Positions 17,588 through 27,655 of a stretch of 62,381 nt of DNA are shown here, one piece after another. A program made the translations under genes and the position numbers. Below the pieces are notes generated by a model. It was not told the origin of the DNA. It made no database searches and saw only the letters and a program-made list of their open reading frames with translations. Numbering within the stretch: position 1 is the first letter of the stretch; each line of letters begins with the position of its first letter. Source of the DNA: an uncultured Alphaproteobacteria bacterium (lineage in GTDB: Bacteria; Pseudomonadota; Alphaproteobacteria; CAAGCB01; CAG-977); assembly GCA_944393745.1 (NCBI GenBank), contig CALYBD010000010.1:1-62381 (forward strand), written 5' to 3'.

Positions 17588-18322
17588 ATGACAATACGGT
17601 CGGTGCAGGGGTGGTCTTTAATCGAAAAAGAAGAAACGGACAGCACAAACGAAGATGTCAAAAAACTGCCGCCGGGATCAGATAAAACCGCGGTCTGCGC
17701 GTGTATTCAGACGGGCGGGCACGGACGTATGGGGCGCCGTTGGATCAGTCCGGCAGGGAATTTATATGTGTCGTTGTGTTTGGAAAAAATTCCGCCGGCA
17801 CAGGCGGGAATTTACAGCTTTTTGGCGGCGGTTGCTTTGATGCAGGCAATCGAAAAACTTTGCCCCGGATTACAGATGCACTGCAAATGGCCGAACGATT
17901 TGTTGATTAACGGCAAAAAAGTGACGGGTATTTTACTGGAAACCGACGGTGTGGACAGATTGATAGTCGGGATCGGCGTTAATTTAATTCCCATAGACGA
18001 AAGCCGATTGTTATATCCGGTGACGTCTTTGCGTCAGGAGGGATTTGATGTTGATAAAACGGATTTGCTGGAAGCTTTGCTGGAAAGTTTCGGTCAATGG
18101 CAAATACGTTTGAAAACACAGGGAAAAGAACCGGTATTATCTGCTTGGAAACGAAAAGCTTGCGGGATCGGCGGGTCGGTAACGGTTAATTTGCCCGACA
18201 GACAGTTGCGCGGAACTTTTTACGGTCTTGATCAGGACGGTTGCTTTTTGCTAAATAAAGAAGGGGAAATTTTAAAAATTACGGCCGGAGATATTTTTTT
18301 CGGCCGGACGGAAAAGAATTAA
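17588..18322 (+). CDS. birA: Biotin--[acetyl-CoA-carboxylase] ligase, catalytic domain only
   Basis: 244 residues. It attaches biotin to carboxylase carrier domains via biotinyl-AMP. The biotinyl-AMP loop is TGGHGRMGRRWISPAGN near residues 39-55 and the lysine motif is KWPNDLLINGKKVTGILLE near 99-117. The N-terminal DNA-binding domain of bifunctional BirA is absent, so it is an enzyme and not a repressor. It is transcribed with the nuo genes upstream and RNase J downstream. Confidence 0.94.
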   Translation: MTIRSVQGWSLIEKEETDSTNEDVKKLPPGSDKTAVCACIQTGGHGRMGRRWISPAGNLYVSLCLEKIPPAQAGIYSFLAAVALMQAIEKLCPGLQMHCKWPNDLLINGKKVTGILLETDGVDRLIVGIGVNLIPIDESRLLYPVTSLRQEGFDVDKTDLLEALLESFGQWQIRLKTQGKEPVLSAWKRKACGIGGSVTVNLPDRQLRGTFYGLDQDGCFLLNKEGEILKITAGDIFFGRTEKN

Positions 18323-18337
18323 ACGGGAAGAAACAAA

Positions 18338-20011
18338 ATGACCGACGGAACAAAAGAATATACGGACGTCCCCGACAAAGGTTTGTTTTTTGTCGCTTTG
18401 GGCGGTGTCGGCGAAATCGGAATGAATTTTTATCTTTACGCCTGCGACGGCGACTGGTTGGCCGTGGATTGCGGCGTGGGCTTTGCCGGCGACAGGTTAC
18501 CGGGCATTGATATGCTGTTGCCCGATCCGTCTTTTGCCGAAAAAATCGCCCCGCGGTTAAAGGGGTTGGTCATTACGCATGCGCACGAAGATCACATCGG
18601 CGCGGTGGCAACGTTTTGGCCGGGGCTGCGCTGTCCGGTGTACGTTTCGGCCTTCGGCGCTGAAATGTTGGAAACCCGTTTGGATGAAGCCGGGCTGCTG
18701 GGGCGTGTCCCTGTCCGCATCTTTGAACAGGGTGATCTGTTGGATTTAAAGCCGTTTGAAATTGAACTGTTTTCTATTAATCATTCTATACCGGAGGCTT
18801 CTTCTTTGTTGATCAAAACGCCGTACGGCAATGTATTTCATACGGGGGACTGGCGTTTTGATGAAGATCCCGTTGTCGGTGACCCTGTGGATTACAAAGC
18901 TTTGCGTGCTTTGAAAAAAGAAAAAATTTTGGCTTTGGTCGGGGATTCGACGAATGTTTTCGTTGAAGGCGATATTCCTTCTGAATCCGCGGTTAAGACG
19001 GCTTTGACGGAATTGTTTGCCGCGTACAAGGGAAAACGTTTGATCGTTACGTGTTTTGCTTCGAATGTCGGGCGAATAGAAAGTATTGCCGAAGCAGCGG
19101 AAAAAAACGGTCGGACGGTATGTTTGCTGGGGCGTTCTTTGTGGCGGGTCGAAGGCGCGGGACGCGCTGCCGGATATTTCAGGGGCGTGCCTGTTTTCCT
19201 GACCGAAGAAGAAGCCGCGGAACATGATCCGTCCGAAATTCTTTATCTGTGTACGGGCTGCCAGGGGGAACCCAAAGCCGCTTTGTCCAATATTTCTTAC
19301 GGTACCGGCGCCGTTCAACCGGTTAAAGGTGATGTCGTTGTTTTTTCTTCGCGTGTTATTCCCGGAAACGAACAGGCGATTGCCAATATACAAAACCGCT
19401 TTATTGCCAAAGGCATAGAAGTCATTACCGTTAAAGAGGCTTTGGTCCATGTGTCGGGTCATTCCGGACGCAAGGATATGGCAAAGCTGTATGAATTTCT
19501 GAAACCGAAAATTGCCGTTCCCGTTCACGGAGAGGCGGCTCATTTATATGAACATGCCGGTTTGGCCGCGGACTGCGGCGTTGAAAAAACCGTTATCGTC
19601 AAAGACGGTGATGTCCTTTGTCTGAGTTCCGAGGCACCGGAAATTATCGGCGAAGTCAAAACCGGTGTTCTGGCGCGGGACAGAAAACAAATTATTCCTT
19701 TAAATGCCGGCGTCTTAAAACAGCGCCGTCGCATGATTGACGAAGGAACGGTCGTTGCAACGGTGGTGCTGGATAAAAAAGGAATGGTTTCGGGGCCGGT
19801 TCAATTTTCGGCCGTCGGGCTGATCGAAAATACGGATCCGGTTTTGCAACAAATGGATGCGGCGGTAAAACAAGCCGTGGATTTATTGGCGGCAGAGAAA
19901 CGATCTGATGATCAAATCGTTGCAGATACCGTGAAATCCGCCGTGCGTAAAGTTGTCATGGAAACGCACGGCCGCCGCCCGATGGTAGAAACGCATCTGG
20001 TCAGAATATAG
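18338..20011 (+). CDS. rnj: Ribonuclease J
   Basis: 557 residues, a beta-CASP metallo-beta-lactamase RNase with endo- and 5' exonuclease activity. The zinc motif THAHEDHIGA is near residue 77. Further landmarks are VFHTGDW, GDSTNVF, CTGCQGEPKAAL, FSSRVIPGNEQ, VSGHSGRKD and VPVHGEAAHL. The length is normal and the C-terminal domain is present. In alphaproteobacteria RNase J typically follows nuoN-birA, as here, which shows that this operon end is ancestral. Confidence 0.96.
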   Translation: MTDGTKEYTDVPDKGLFFVALGGVGEIGMNFYLYACDGDWLAVDCGVGFAGDRLPGIDMLLPDPSFAEKIAPRLKGLVITHAHEDHIGAVATFWPGLRCPVYVSAFGAEMLETRLDEAGLLGRVPVRIFEQGDLLDLKPFEIELFSINHSIPEASSLLIKTPYGNVFHTGDWRFDEDPVVGDPVDYKALRALKKEKILALVGDSTNVFVEGDIPSESAVKTALTELFAAYKGKRLIVTCFASNVGRIESIAEAAEKNGRTVCLLGRSLWRVEGAGRAAGYFRGVPVFLTEEEAAEHDPSEILYLCTGCQGEPKAALSNISYGTGAVQPVKGDVVVFSSRVIPGNEQAIANIQNRFIAKGIEVITVKEALVHVSGHSGRKDMAKLYEFLKPKIAVPVHGEAAHLYEHAGLAADCGVEKTVIVKDGDVLCLSSEAPEIIGEVKTGVLARDRKQIIPLNAGVLKQRRRMIDEGTVVATVVLDKKGMVSGPVQFSAVGLIENTDPVLQQMDAAVKQAVDLLAAEKRSDDQIVADTVKSAVRKVVMETHGRRPMVETHLVRI

Positions 20012-20031
20012 TCGTCAGGAAAGCGCCGGAT

Positions 20032-20517
20032 ATGACAAAGCTGTTATTTTTTCTTTGTTTGTTTCCGATGACGTTGCACGCCGAACCCGTTCAGGTAAAA
20101 GTATCTGCCCGGGAATGTTATCGGCTGGTTATGTCGAAGGCTTCTTATGTTCCCGGTATTTCCGTAACGGGGCAGGCTGTTGTACCGGCCGATCTGAATG
20201 CAAAATCGTCGTTAAGCACAACGGGTCAGCCCGTTGTTCCGGCAGATTTAAACGGCAATATGACGGCGACGGATCTGCCTGATCTGATGACGTTGACGCT
20301 GCCGATTTCATTGGATCTGGAAAAAAATTACGGATTCTGGGATTCCGATTTGGATTTCGGATCCGTTCCGTTGGCAAAAATTGAAATCAGAGACGGTCAG
20401 GTTTTTGTCAATGGTCGGCTGATTTCCGCAAACACGGCGGACGCCTTGAAAAAAGCCTGTAAAGAACAAATTAACAAAGAAAATATGGACAAAAATCAAT
20501 TGACAACTGTCCAATAA
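20032..20517 (+). CDS. Hypothetical secreted protein with an internal repeat
   Basis: 161 residues with a clear signal peptide, LLFFLCLFPMTLHA, cleaved before EPVQV. The mature part has a duplicated segment, TGQAVVPADLN near residue 47 and TGQPVVPADLN near 65, about 18 residues apart. Two cysteines remain (ARECY and KKACK) and could pair in the periplasm. It begins 21 bases after RNase J. I do not recognise the family. The next gene has its own promoter overlapping its 3' end. Confidence 0.7.
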   Translation: MTKLLFFLCLFPMTLHAEPVQVKVSARECYRLVMSKASYVPGISVTGQAVVPADLNAKSSLSTTGQPVVPADLNGNMTATDLPDLMTLTLPISLDLEKNYGFWDSDLDFGSVPLAKIEIRDGQVFVNGRLISANTADALKKACKEQINKENMDKNQLTTVQ

Positions 20518-20527
20518 ATGATATTCT
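20500..20527 (+). promoter_or_regulatory. Sigma-70-type promoter for the metallopeptidase pair
   Basis: TTGACA at 20500-20505 and TATTCT at 20522-20527 with a 16-base spacer. It lies over the end of the preceding coding region and 35 bases before ATG 20562. The perfect -35 box makes this one of the better promoter matches in the window. Confidence 0.6.
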
Positions 20528-20561
20528 GATACCGTTCTTTGTCAAAAAGAGAGGCTTTCCT

Positions 20562-21560
20562 ATGGCTGAAACAGTCGCTGAATTCACACAAAAATCGTAT
20601 AAAAAGTATGCTTGCGGACGGGCGGCGCAAAAGGCTAAAAAGACCTTGACAAAAGCTTTTACCGCTTCTTCGGAACAAGATGCGGTTAAAGAACAAGTTC
20701 TGTTTGAAGAAATTATCGATTCCGTCATGAAGACCAAAAAAGGTCGCGAAACGCTGACGGCATTGTCGAAACTGGGATATTCCTTTGCTTTTGAAAAGGG
20801 GAACTTCGGCGGTTTCTGCGATCCCGGGCATAAAAAGATCGTTATTAACCCGGCTTTTGGTTTTGAATATGCGTTGCAAACGGCCGTGCATGAAGGACGT
20901 CATGCCATTCAACATTCATTTGAAAACCCGAACAGTCCGAACTTTGAACATACGCAGGTGGCCTCGATGCTCAGACAACGCCGTGCAATCGAAGCCGATG
21001 CCGTGGCGCATGAAATGGCTTTCGTTTATGAATGCAGACAGGTCTTGCCAAACGTGTATAAAGACGCAAAAGAAAATAACTTGCCGATGTTTCATGCTTA
21101 TGTCAATGAAATGGACAAATCTCATGACGAACGTAAGGCGATGCAGGCGTGCTTTAAATCATGGTATGAATGTGATTATTACCGCGATTATTATGATGCG
21201 TGTCATAAAAACGGCGTACAGGGTATTTGTGAATATGCCAAAGAAGTGCGTAATCCTGATTGCTTTTCAAAAGAATATCCTGTCGAAAATGTTTTGCAAA
21301 TGTGCCTGTATAAAGGAAAACCCTATATGTCGGCGGATTTCCTGAACAGCGGAAAGCCGTTTTCGATTACGCCGGGGGATAAAAAAGAAATTGTTGATAT
21401 GATTCAGGATTATGCCAAACTGGTTCCCGGAGCAAAGGCGGATAAGTCCGTTTTATCCATGGCAGAACGCGATTACAGCGGAAAAATAATTAAAGACGCT
21501 GCTTTTCAAAAAAAATCGGCGGCCGTTATTGCCGTCAGTTCAAAACAAAAAGGACGATAA
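20562..21560 (+). CDS. HExxH putative metallopeptidase, copy 1
   Basis: 332 residues. The zincin motif VHEGRHAIQH lies near residue 110, followed about 30 residues later by RRAIEADAVAHEMAF, whose Glu-Ala-Asp-Ala could supply the third metal ligand. No signal peptide is present, so it is probably cytosolic or exported unconventionally. It is paralogous to the next gene: same motif order, then MDKSHDERKAMQACFKSWY and the C-terminal YKGKPYMSADFL block. From memory the family resembles DUF6782 putative metallopeptidases; this is unchecked. Substrate unknown. Confidence 0.75.
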   Translation: MAETVAEFTQKSYKKYACGRAAQKAKKTLTKAFTASSEQDAVKEQVLFEEIIDSVMKTKKGRETLTALSKLGYSFAFEKGNFGGFCDPGHKKIVINPAFGFEYALQTAVHEGRHAIQHSFENPNSPNFEHTQVASMLRQRRAIEADAVAHEMAFVYECRQVLPNVYKDAKENNLPMFHAYVNEMDKSHDERKAMQACFKSWYECDYYRDYYDACHKNGVQGICEYAKEVRNPDCFSKEYPVENVLQMCLYKGKPYMSADFLNSGKPFSITPGDKKEIVDMIQDYAKLVPGAKADKSVLSMAERDYSGKIIKDAAFQKKSAAVIAVSSKQKGR

Positions 21561-21561
21561 A

Positions 21562-22458
21562 ATGTCGGATCAAAAATCCAATTTCGAATGTTTCGCCAAA
21601 TTAAACGATTCAATTTATGCTTTAACCGGCGCGGATCGTGAAAAATTTTCAAATCTGCTGAACATTTCCTACAAATATCCGAAAGGACAGGAAACCCTGA
21701 ATGCCGTTGCTTTTCAGGGCTATTCCTATATGTATGAATCAATGTTCGGCGTAAACGGTGCGTGCGATTATGACCATAAAGTGGTTCGACTGGATTCTTT
21801 TCGCCAGCAAAAAGATCTGGCGCCGATTTTAATTCATGAATGCACGCATATCCGACAGGTGGAACGCATCAATGAAATCAGCAACCAGAAAAAAACAACA
21901 GATTTTATCGGTTCTTTAAACGCGTATGATTTTATTAAATTAAACCGTGCGCTGGAAGCGGACGCCTGCGCGCATCAGGCGGCTTTTGCCTATCAGATGA
22001 AAGAAGACTATCCCCAGGTTTTCGAAACGGAAATGAAAACGCCGATGATGCAGGCTTATGTCGGGGAAATGGAAAAATCCGGTGATGAAACAAAGGCGAT
22101 GCAGGCTTCTTTTAAAGCTTGGTACGGTTATAAAAGGTACCAGGATTCTTATGAAGAAATGTATGTCGCGCAGATCCGTTTTAATGCCACGGAAAGAAAC
22201 AAAGAAACAAATGCCGTAAAAAAAGAAACGACGATTTCCAACGAACAGTTGACCAAAATCTGTCAGCATAACGGAAAGCCTTATATTTCCGCAGCGTTCT
22301 TTGACCGGGCCGAAAATATGGCCGTGTCGGAAAAAGGAAAAGAGGCTTTGGAACAGATCGGAGATCAATCGGTTGCAAAGCTGCCCGTCAGAGGCGCACA
22401 AAATTCCAAAACGCCGTCGCCGGTATTGTTAAAAGCCGCTGCCGCCAGAGGACGCTGA
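21562..22458 (+). CDS. HExxH putative metallopeptidase, copy 2
   Basis: 298 residues from ATG 21562, two bases after the stop of copy 1. The motif is IHECTHIRQVE near residue 94, with the distal NRALEADACAHQAAFAY. Like copy 1 it has EMEKSGDETKAMQASFKAWY and NGKPYISAAFFD, so the two arose by tandem duplication and then diverged to roughly a third identity by eye. The C-terminal 60 residues are basic and low complexity. A bidirectional terminator follows. Confidence 0.75.
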   Translation: MSDQKSNFECFAKLNDSIYALTGADREKFSNLLNISYKYPKGQETLNAVAFQGYSYMYESMFGVNGACDYDHKVVRLDSFRQQKDLAPILIHECTHIRQVERINEISNQKKTTDFIGSLNAYDFIKLNRALEADACAHQAAFAYQMKEDYPQVFETEMKTPMMQAYVGEMEKSGDETKAMQASFKAWYGYKRYQDSYEEMYVAQIRFNATERNKETNAVKKETTISNEQLTKICQHNGKPYISAAFFDRAENMAVSEKGKEALEQIGDQSVAKLPVRGAQNSKTPSPVLLKAAAARGR

Positions 22459-22471
22459 GAAAAACAAGAAT

Positions 22472-22500
22472 AAAAAGGCCGGCGTTTCTCCGGTCTTTTT
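22472..22500. terminator. Bidirectional terminator between convergent genes
   Basis: AAAAAGGCCGG and CCGGTCTTTTT form an 11-bp stem with one G-T pair around CGTTTCT. It serves the metallopeptidase pair on the plus strand and the MscS gene on the minus strand, whose stop lies at its edge. Confidence 0.85.
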
Positions 22501-23407
22501 ATTTTCCCCGCATGATTTGCACCACCCTTTGCGGAAAGGGAATTTCTATATTGTTATCATGAAATGTTTTTTGCAGGCGGATCATCAAGTCGCTTTTGAT
22601 GACGGAACGCTGCATGACGTTGCCGATATAACAGCGCAGCTGTATGCCGATGCTGTTGTCGTCAAAAGAAGTCACAATCGCCGATGCCGGCGGATCCGAA
22701 AGGATTCTGGAATCGTTTCGGACAATGCTTGTTGCCAGCTGTAACACTTTTTCCAGATCGGAATCGTATCCGACACCGACGGTAATTGTCAGCCGTCCTT
22801 GAGAATCCGTTAACGTCCAATTGGTTAGGTCGCCGGAAATAATATCCGCATTCGGAATGATGATCAGCGCTTTGTCAAAAGTTTCCAGCTCGGTCGAACG
22901 GATATTGATTTTACGCACGATGCCTTCTTTGTCTTTGATCACAATCCAGTCGCCGATGCGAAAGGGACGTTCGAACAAAATCAAAATGCCGGAAATAAAG
23001 TTGTTGACAACGTGCTGTAATCCAAATCCCAGACCGACGGAAAAGGCGCTGATAAGCAGCCCGAGGCTTTTCAGATTAACGCCGATGACCGACAATGAAA
23101 TCAATCCGGCAATTAAAACAGAAATATATCCGAAAGCTGCCGTAATCGAATTTTCCATGGTTTTGTTGAAATAGGGGTGATGAAACAAATGCGGCAGAAA
23201 AGCGTTACGGGCTAAACGCAAAAGATAGGTTATGGATAAAAACAGCATCAGCGCCAGAACGCCTCTGCGGATCGGAAGCCGAAGCGAAGAAACGTAGCTG
23301 TTAAAATCAATCCAGAGGCTTTCGTCTGAAAAACAATAGATTAAAAAAAGGAAAACGATCATCGGCAGTGTAAAGCGCCGGATCAACAAATACAGTTTTT
23401 TAAACAT
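22499..23407 (-). CDS. MscS-family mechanosensitive channel
   Basis: 302 residues. Four N-terminal hydrophobic helices precede the pore-lining helix LLISAFSVGLGFGLQHVVNN near residues 135-155. Then comes the MscS beta domain FERPFRIGDWIVIKDKEGIV with IIPNADIISGDLTNWT. It opens under membrane tension to release solutes during hypo-osmotic shock. A TATAAT-like -10 (23494-23499, minus strand) lies about 90 bases upstream without a clear -35 box. Single gene, closed by a shared terminator. Confidence 0.93.
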   Translation of the reverse strand: MFKKLYLLIRRFTLPMIVFLFLIYCFSDESLWIDFNSYVSSLRLPIRRGVLALMLFLSITYLLRLARNAFLPHLFHHPYFNKTMENSITAAFGYISVLIAGLISLSVIGVNLKSLGLLISAFSVGLGFGLQHVVNNFISGILILFERPFRIGDWIVIKDKEGIVRKINIRSTELETFDKALIIIPNADIISGDLTNWTLTDSQGRLTITVGVGYDSDLEKVLQLATSIVRNDSRILSDPPASAIVTSFDDNSIGIQLRCYIGNVMQRSVIKSDLMIRLQKTFHDNNIEIPFPQRVVQIMRGK

Positions 23408-23523
23408 CTTGTCTCCTTGCCGTTTTTGATAAGGTGACGGTTTTCGGCGGTAAAGACAAGACGGCTTTATGGCGAAACAATTTACACTGTCAGATTATAG
23501 TTGTTTGTTTAAAAAACAAAAAT

Positions 23524-24003
23524 TCAGCGAATCCGGTCCAGAAAGGTTTGTAAAATAAAAGCCGCCGCCCCCGCATCAAGCTTTTGTTTGCGTTTTTTGC
23601 GGCTCATATCGTAATCGGCGATCATGATGCGTTCCACGGCGGCGGAAGATAATCGTTCATCTTGAAAATAAACGGGTTTTTGAAAATAAGCCCCGATTTT
23701 TTCCGCCTGTTCGCGCGTGTATTTTGCCTGTTCGCCTTCTTCGGCGTTCATTTGCAAAGGTAATCCTGAAATAAAACAACCGATTTCTCGTCCCGTCAAT
23801 AAAGAGGCAAGTTCGTTCATATCGTATTGAAAGCTTTTCCTGAAAATAGTCTTTAACGGTGTTGCCGTCAGCCACAGAGTATCCGAAACGGCAACGCCTA
23901 ATGTTTTTGTTCCGATATCCAATCCGACCAGAGTTGTTTGCTTTTTAACAAAATCTGTAAAATCCGGTAAAGAAAATGCGGGTTTGGACTTGCCGTCTGC
24001 CAT
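23524..24003 (-). CDS. ruvX: RuvX/YqgF family RNase H-fold nuclease
   Basis: 159 residues, the putative Holliday-junction resolvase or pre-16S rRNA nuclease. Motifs are GLDIGTKTLGVAVSD near residue 28, ISGLPLQMNAEEG, QDERLSSAAVERIM and KLDAGAAAFILQTFLD. The N-terminal ~24 residues extend beyond the core. It diverges from gatC, an arrangement common in alphaproteobacteria. Confidence 0.95.
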   Translation of the reverse strand: MADGKSKPAFSLPDFTDFVKKQTTLVGLDIGTKTLGVAVSDTLWLTATPLKTIFRKSFQYDMNELASLLTGREIGCFISGLPLQMNAEEGEQAKYTREQAEKIGAYFQKPVYFQDERLSSAAVERIMIADYDMSRKKRKQKLDAGAAAFILQTFLDRIR

Positions 24004-24063
24004 TGTAAATGCTACCTTGCTGTAAAAGTTTGTTTTTTTAGTAATACAGGAGCAAGTATACCT

Positions 24064-24354
24064 ATGTCAATCGACAGGGAAATGGTCAAAAGACTGGGGA
24101 TTTTGTCGCGTCTGCGAATCCCTGAAGAAAATATGGACGAAATGGTCGGCGAACTGACAAAAATCTTGGGCTGGGTTGATCAGTTAAAAGATGTCAATAC
24201 CGATGATGTATTGCCGATGAATTCAGTCGTGGAGGATATGAATCTGCGTGAACGCGATGACGTTGTTACGGACGGCGATATCCGTGACGAAATTCTGGCA
24301 AACGCCCCCGAATCCATGGACGGTTATTTCCTGGTTCCCAAAGTGGTGGAGTAA
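24064..24354 (+). CDS. gatC: Asp-tRNA(Asn)/Glu-tRNA(Gln) amidotransferase subunit C
   Basis: 96 residues, the small belt-like subunit that holds GatA and GatB together. The pattern VKRLGILSRLRIPEENMDEM, LTKILGWVDQLKDVNTDDV and a PKVVE end is typical. An AGGAG site lies 12 bases before the ATG. It is the first gene of gatCAB, three bases before gatA. Confidence 0.95.
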   Translation: MSIDREMVKRLGILSRLRIPEENMDEMVGELTKILGWVDQLKDVNTDDVLPMNSVVEDMNLRERDDVVTDGDIRDEILANAPESMDGYFLVPKVVE

Positions 24355-24357
24355 ACA

Positions 24358-25848
24358 ATGACCGATTTAGTTGAATTGACAATTGCCGAAGCTTTAGACG
24401 GCTTGGCTAAAAAAGAATTTTCCGCCGTTGAATTGACGCAGGCGCACTTAAAAGAAATGGAAAAAGCGCGCGAATTAAACGCCTATGTTCTGGAAACACC
24501 GGAAATCGCTTTGGAACGCGCCAAAAAATCAGACGAACGTCGCGCGGCGGGGAAAGCCGGAAAAATGGAAGGCATTCCCGTCGGCATGAAGGATCTGTAC
24601 TGTACAAAAGGCGTGCGGACAACGGCTTGTTCCCATATTCTGGACGGTTTTGTTCCGCCGTATGAATCGACAGTTTCTCAAAAACTTGAAGACGAAGGTT
24701 CCGTCATGCTGGGCAAAACCAACATGGACGAATTCGCCATGGGAACGGCCAACCTGACCAGTTATTACGGCGCTGTGCGTAATCCGTACAAAGATAAAAC
24801 CAATCCGGATAAATTTTTAATTCCGGGCGGTTCTTCAGGAGGGTCTGCGGCAGCCGTTGCCGCCGGTTTGTGCATGGCGGCGACAGGATCCGATACGGGC
24901 GGTTCGATCCGTACGCCGGCTTCTTTCTGCGGGATTGTCGGATGCAAACCGACATACGGTCGTTGCTCGCGTTGGGGAATGGTCGCTTTTGCGTCTTCTT
25001 TGGATCAAGCGGGAACAATGACCCGTACGGTGCGCGATACCGCGATTATGCTGGAAGCTATGGCCGGCTTTGATCCGAAAGATTCAACTTCGGCCAACGT
25101 TGCGGTGCCGAATTATGAAAAGGCTTTGACCGGCGATGTGAAAGGGCTTCGGATCGGAATTCCCCGCGAATACAATCCGGATAAAGGCTTGAATGCCGAT
25201 GTGCGCCATGTCTGGGAACAAACGGCTGAAAAATTAAAAGCGGCCGGGGCGGAAATCGTTGATATTTCTTTGCCTTCGACACAGTATGCCTTACCGACAT
25301 ATTACCTGATCGCTCCGGCGGAAGCGTCTTCCAATCTGGCGCGCTATGACGGCGTGAAATACGGGTTGCGCGTTGACGGAAACAGTCTGGACGAAATGTA
25401 TACGAACACGCGTACAGAAGGCTTCGGTAAAGAAGTTAAACGCCGCATTATGATCGGCACCTGCATTCTGTTGGAAGGCTATTACGAAACCTGTTATCTG
25501 AAGGCGCAGAAAGTCCGCCGTCTGTTGTGTCATGAATTTGCCGAAGCGTATAAAAAGGTGGACGTCATTCTGGCGCCGGCCGCGCCTGAAACGGCGTTCG
25601 GCAAAGACGACGACAGCACAAGCGATCCGTTGAAAATGCAGTTGTATGATGTCTTTACCGTTCCTTCGTCTTTGGCCGGTTTGCCGGCTGTCTGCGTGCC
25701 GGCCGGAACATCAGAAGTCAACGGCCTGCCGATCGGTTTGCAGGTTATAGGAAATTCATTTCAGGAAGAAACGATTTTGCGCGTTGCCGGAACAATCGAA
25801 GCTATGTCCGATATGCCGATCCGTCCTTTGCGCGTAGGAGGAAAATAA
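24358..25848 (+). CDS. gatA: Amidotransferase subunit A
   Basis: 496 residues, amidase-signature enzyme that frees ammonia from glutamine for GatB. The catalytic Ser-cisSer-Lys triad is visible: Lys in [11 protein letters not shown] near residue 80, cis-Ser in [11 protein letters not shown] near 157 and the nucleophile in [14 protein letters not shown] near 180. Full length. It indicates that Gln-tRNA and/or Asn-tRNA is made indirectly, in keeping with the GltX further downstream. Confidence 0.97.
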   Translation: MTDLVELTIAEALDGLAKKEFSAVELTQAHLKEMEKARELNAYVLETPEIALERAKKSDERRAAGKAGKMEGIPVGMKDLYCTKGVRTTACSHILDGFVPPYESTVSQKLEDEGSVMLGKTNMDEFAMGTANLTSYYGAVRNPYKDKTNPDKFLIPGGSSGGSAAAVAAGLCMAATGSDTGGSIRTPASFCGIVGCKPTYGRCSRWGMVAFASSLDQAGTMTRTVRDTAIMLEAMAGFDPKDSTSANVAVPNYEKALTGDVKGLRIGIPREYNPDKGLNADVRHVWEQTAEKLKAAGAEIVDISLPSTQYALPTYYLIAPAEASSNLARYDGVKYGLRVDGNSLDEMYTNTRTEGFGKEVKRRIMIGTCILLEGYYETCYLKAQKVRRLLCHEFAEAYKKVDVILAPAAPETAFGKDDDSTSDPLKMQLYDVFTVPSSLAGLPAVCVPAGTSEVNGLPIGLQVIGNSFQEETILRVAGTIEAMSDMPIRPLRVGGK

Positions 25849-25849
25849 G

Positions 25850-27304
25850 ATGTCTTATATCATTAAAGGTGAAACAGGTGACTGGGAAATCGTTGTCGGT
25901 CTGGAAGTCCATTGCGAAGTCATCTCAAAAGCGAAACTGTTTTCCGGTGCGGCAACGACGTTCGGCGCCGAAGCCAATACGCAGGTCAGCTTTGTCGATG
26001 CGGGATTCCCCGGCATGTTGCCCGTTATTAATCACGAATGCGTGGAACAGGCCGTTCGTACGGGCTTTGGTTTAAACGCGACGATCAATAAAAAATCGAT
26101 TTTCGCTCGCAAAAACTATTACTACGCGGATTTGCCGAACGGTTATCAGATTTCACAGTCGGATCACCCGATTATTTCCGACGGCTATATCGATGTTGAT
26201 TTGGAAAACGGAGAAACGCGCCGGATAGGGATTGAACGTTTGCATTTGGAACAAGACGCTGGAAAATTGATGCACGATCAGCATCCCAGCAAGACGTTTG
26301 TTGATTTGAACCGTGCCGGTGTGGCATTGATGGAAATCGTGTCCAGACCTGATATTCGTTCACCCGAAGAAGCGGGGGCTTATTTGCGTAAGTTGCGTTC
26401 AATCGTGCGTTATATCGGTTCTTGTGACGGGAATATGGACGAAGGATCGATGCGTTGCGATGCGAATGTTTCCGTGCATCGTCCGGGGGAACCGTTCGGA
26501 ACCAGAGCTGAAATTAAAAACGTCAACTCGATCCGGTTTGTCATGCAGGCAATCGAATATGAAGCCATGCGTCAGGTCGAACTGATCGAAAGCGGCGGGA
26601 AAGTCGTTCAGGAAACGCGGAAATTTGATTCCGTAAAAGGGGAAACGAAATCCATGCGATCAAAAGAAACGGCGGTGGATTACCGTTATTTCTATGATCC
26701 GGATTTAATTCCGCTGGTTTTGGACGACGCGATGATCGAACGGTTGCGTAAAGAAATGCCGGAATTGCCGGACGCGAAGAAAAAACGCTTTATCGAAGAT
26801 TACGGTTTGCCCGCCTATGATGCGGGACAACTGGTTGCCGAAAAGGAAATTGCCAACTACTTTGAAGCGGCCGCAAAAGGGCATGATGCCAAAAAGGTTG
26901 CCAACTATATCATGGGTGATCTGTTTGCCGTTTTAAACAAGCAGGGTAAATCAATTACCGAAAGTCCCGTCAAACCGGAAAATCTGGGGCGTATGGTTGA
27001 TCTGATCAATGACGGGACGATTTCTTCGCGCATTGCCAAAGACGTTTTTGCGTTTATGGTTGAAGAAGGCAAAACACCTGATGAAATCGTTGAAGAAAAA
27101 GGCTTGAAGCAGGTAACGGACACGTCCGCCATTGAAAAAATGGTTGATGAAGTTCTGGCGGCTAACCCGGATAAAGTGGCCGAATACAAGGGCGGCAAAG
27201 AAAAGTTGCTGGGTTGGTTTGTCGGACAGACGATGCGTGCTTCGCAAGGCAAGGCCAATCCCGCAATGTTAAATGAACTGGTTAAGAAAAAACTGGACGC
27301 TTAA
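25850..27304 (+). CDS. gatB: Amidotransferase subunit B
   Basis: 484 residues, the subunit that activates misacylated tRNA with ATP and transfers ammonia. Landmarks are [18 protein letters not shown] near the start, [36 protein letters not shown] and the C-terminal YqeY-like domain ending in [19 protein letters not shown] site before the ATG. The PDHP copy 2 gene follows after 15 bases and probably shares the transcript. Confidence 0.97.
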   Translation: MSYIIKGETGDWEIVVGLEVHCEVISKAKLFSGAATTFGAEANTQVSFVDAGFPGMLPVINHECVEQAVRTGFGLNATINKKSIFARKNYYYADLPNGYQISQSDHPIISDGYIDVDLENGETRRIGIERLHLEQDAGKLMHDQHPSKTFVDLNRAGVALMEIVSRPDIRSPEEAGAYLRKLRSIVRYIGSCDGNMDEGSMRCDANVSVHRPGEPFGTRAEIKNVNSIRFVMQAIEYEAMRQVELIESGGKVVQETRKFDSVKGETKSMRSKETAVDYRYFYDPDLIPLVLDDAMIERLRKEMPELPDAKKKRFIEDYGLPAYDAGQLVAEKEIANYFEAAAKGHDAKKVANYIMGDLFAVLNKQGKSITESPVKPENLGRMVDLINDGTISSRIAKDVFAFMVEEGKTPDEIVEEKGLKQVTDTSAIEKMVDEVLAANPDKVAEYKGGKEKLLGWFVGQTMRASQGKANPAMLNELVKKKLDA

Positions 27305-27319
27305 AAAAAGGAAAAAACG

Positions 27320-27613
27320 ATGGCTGAAAAGGAAGGACTTTACGACGTTGTGCAAAACAAGGACGGAGAGTTGCTGTTTTGTATCCGAGCGCGGACAGGC
27401 GTTCCCGATCACCCGCGTTTTTTCTTTGACGGCGTGGAAACAGGGTTGTTGATGCGTGATTCAAAACGTGCTATTCTGTTAGAGTATTTATCCCCGATGG
27501 CTTTGGCCTCTTTGCAAAAGGAAAGCAAAGTGTTGATCGCGGAAATATTGGATAATGAACTGGAACATGAATATTATGCGCCGGTCAGCAGAGTAAGAAA
27601 ACTTCCGGGGTAA
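27320..27613 (+). CDS. PDHP-family small protein, copy 2
   Basis: 97 residues of unknown function, homologous by eye to the products at 5789 and 38153. Shared pattern: GLYDVVQNKDGELLF, RARTGVPDHP, FFDG, LEYLSPMAL, VLIAEI and the C-terminal EYYAPVSRVRKLPG. This is the most similar of the set to copy 1. It lies directly behind gatB with an AAGGA site, so it is probably expressed with the amidotransferase. A physical or regulatory link to it is not shown. Confidence 0.7.
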   Translation: MAEKEGLYDVVQNKDGELLFCIRARTGVPDHPRFFFDGVETGLLMRDSKRAILLEYLSPMALASLQKESKVLIAEILDNELEHEYYAPVSRVRKLPG

Positions 27614-27655
27614 AAATTTTGTCATAATAAAAATAAGGAAGAAAAATTTTTATGC

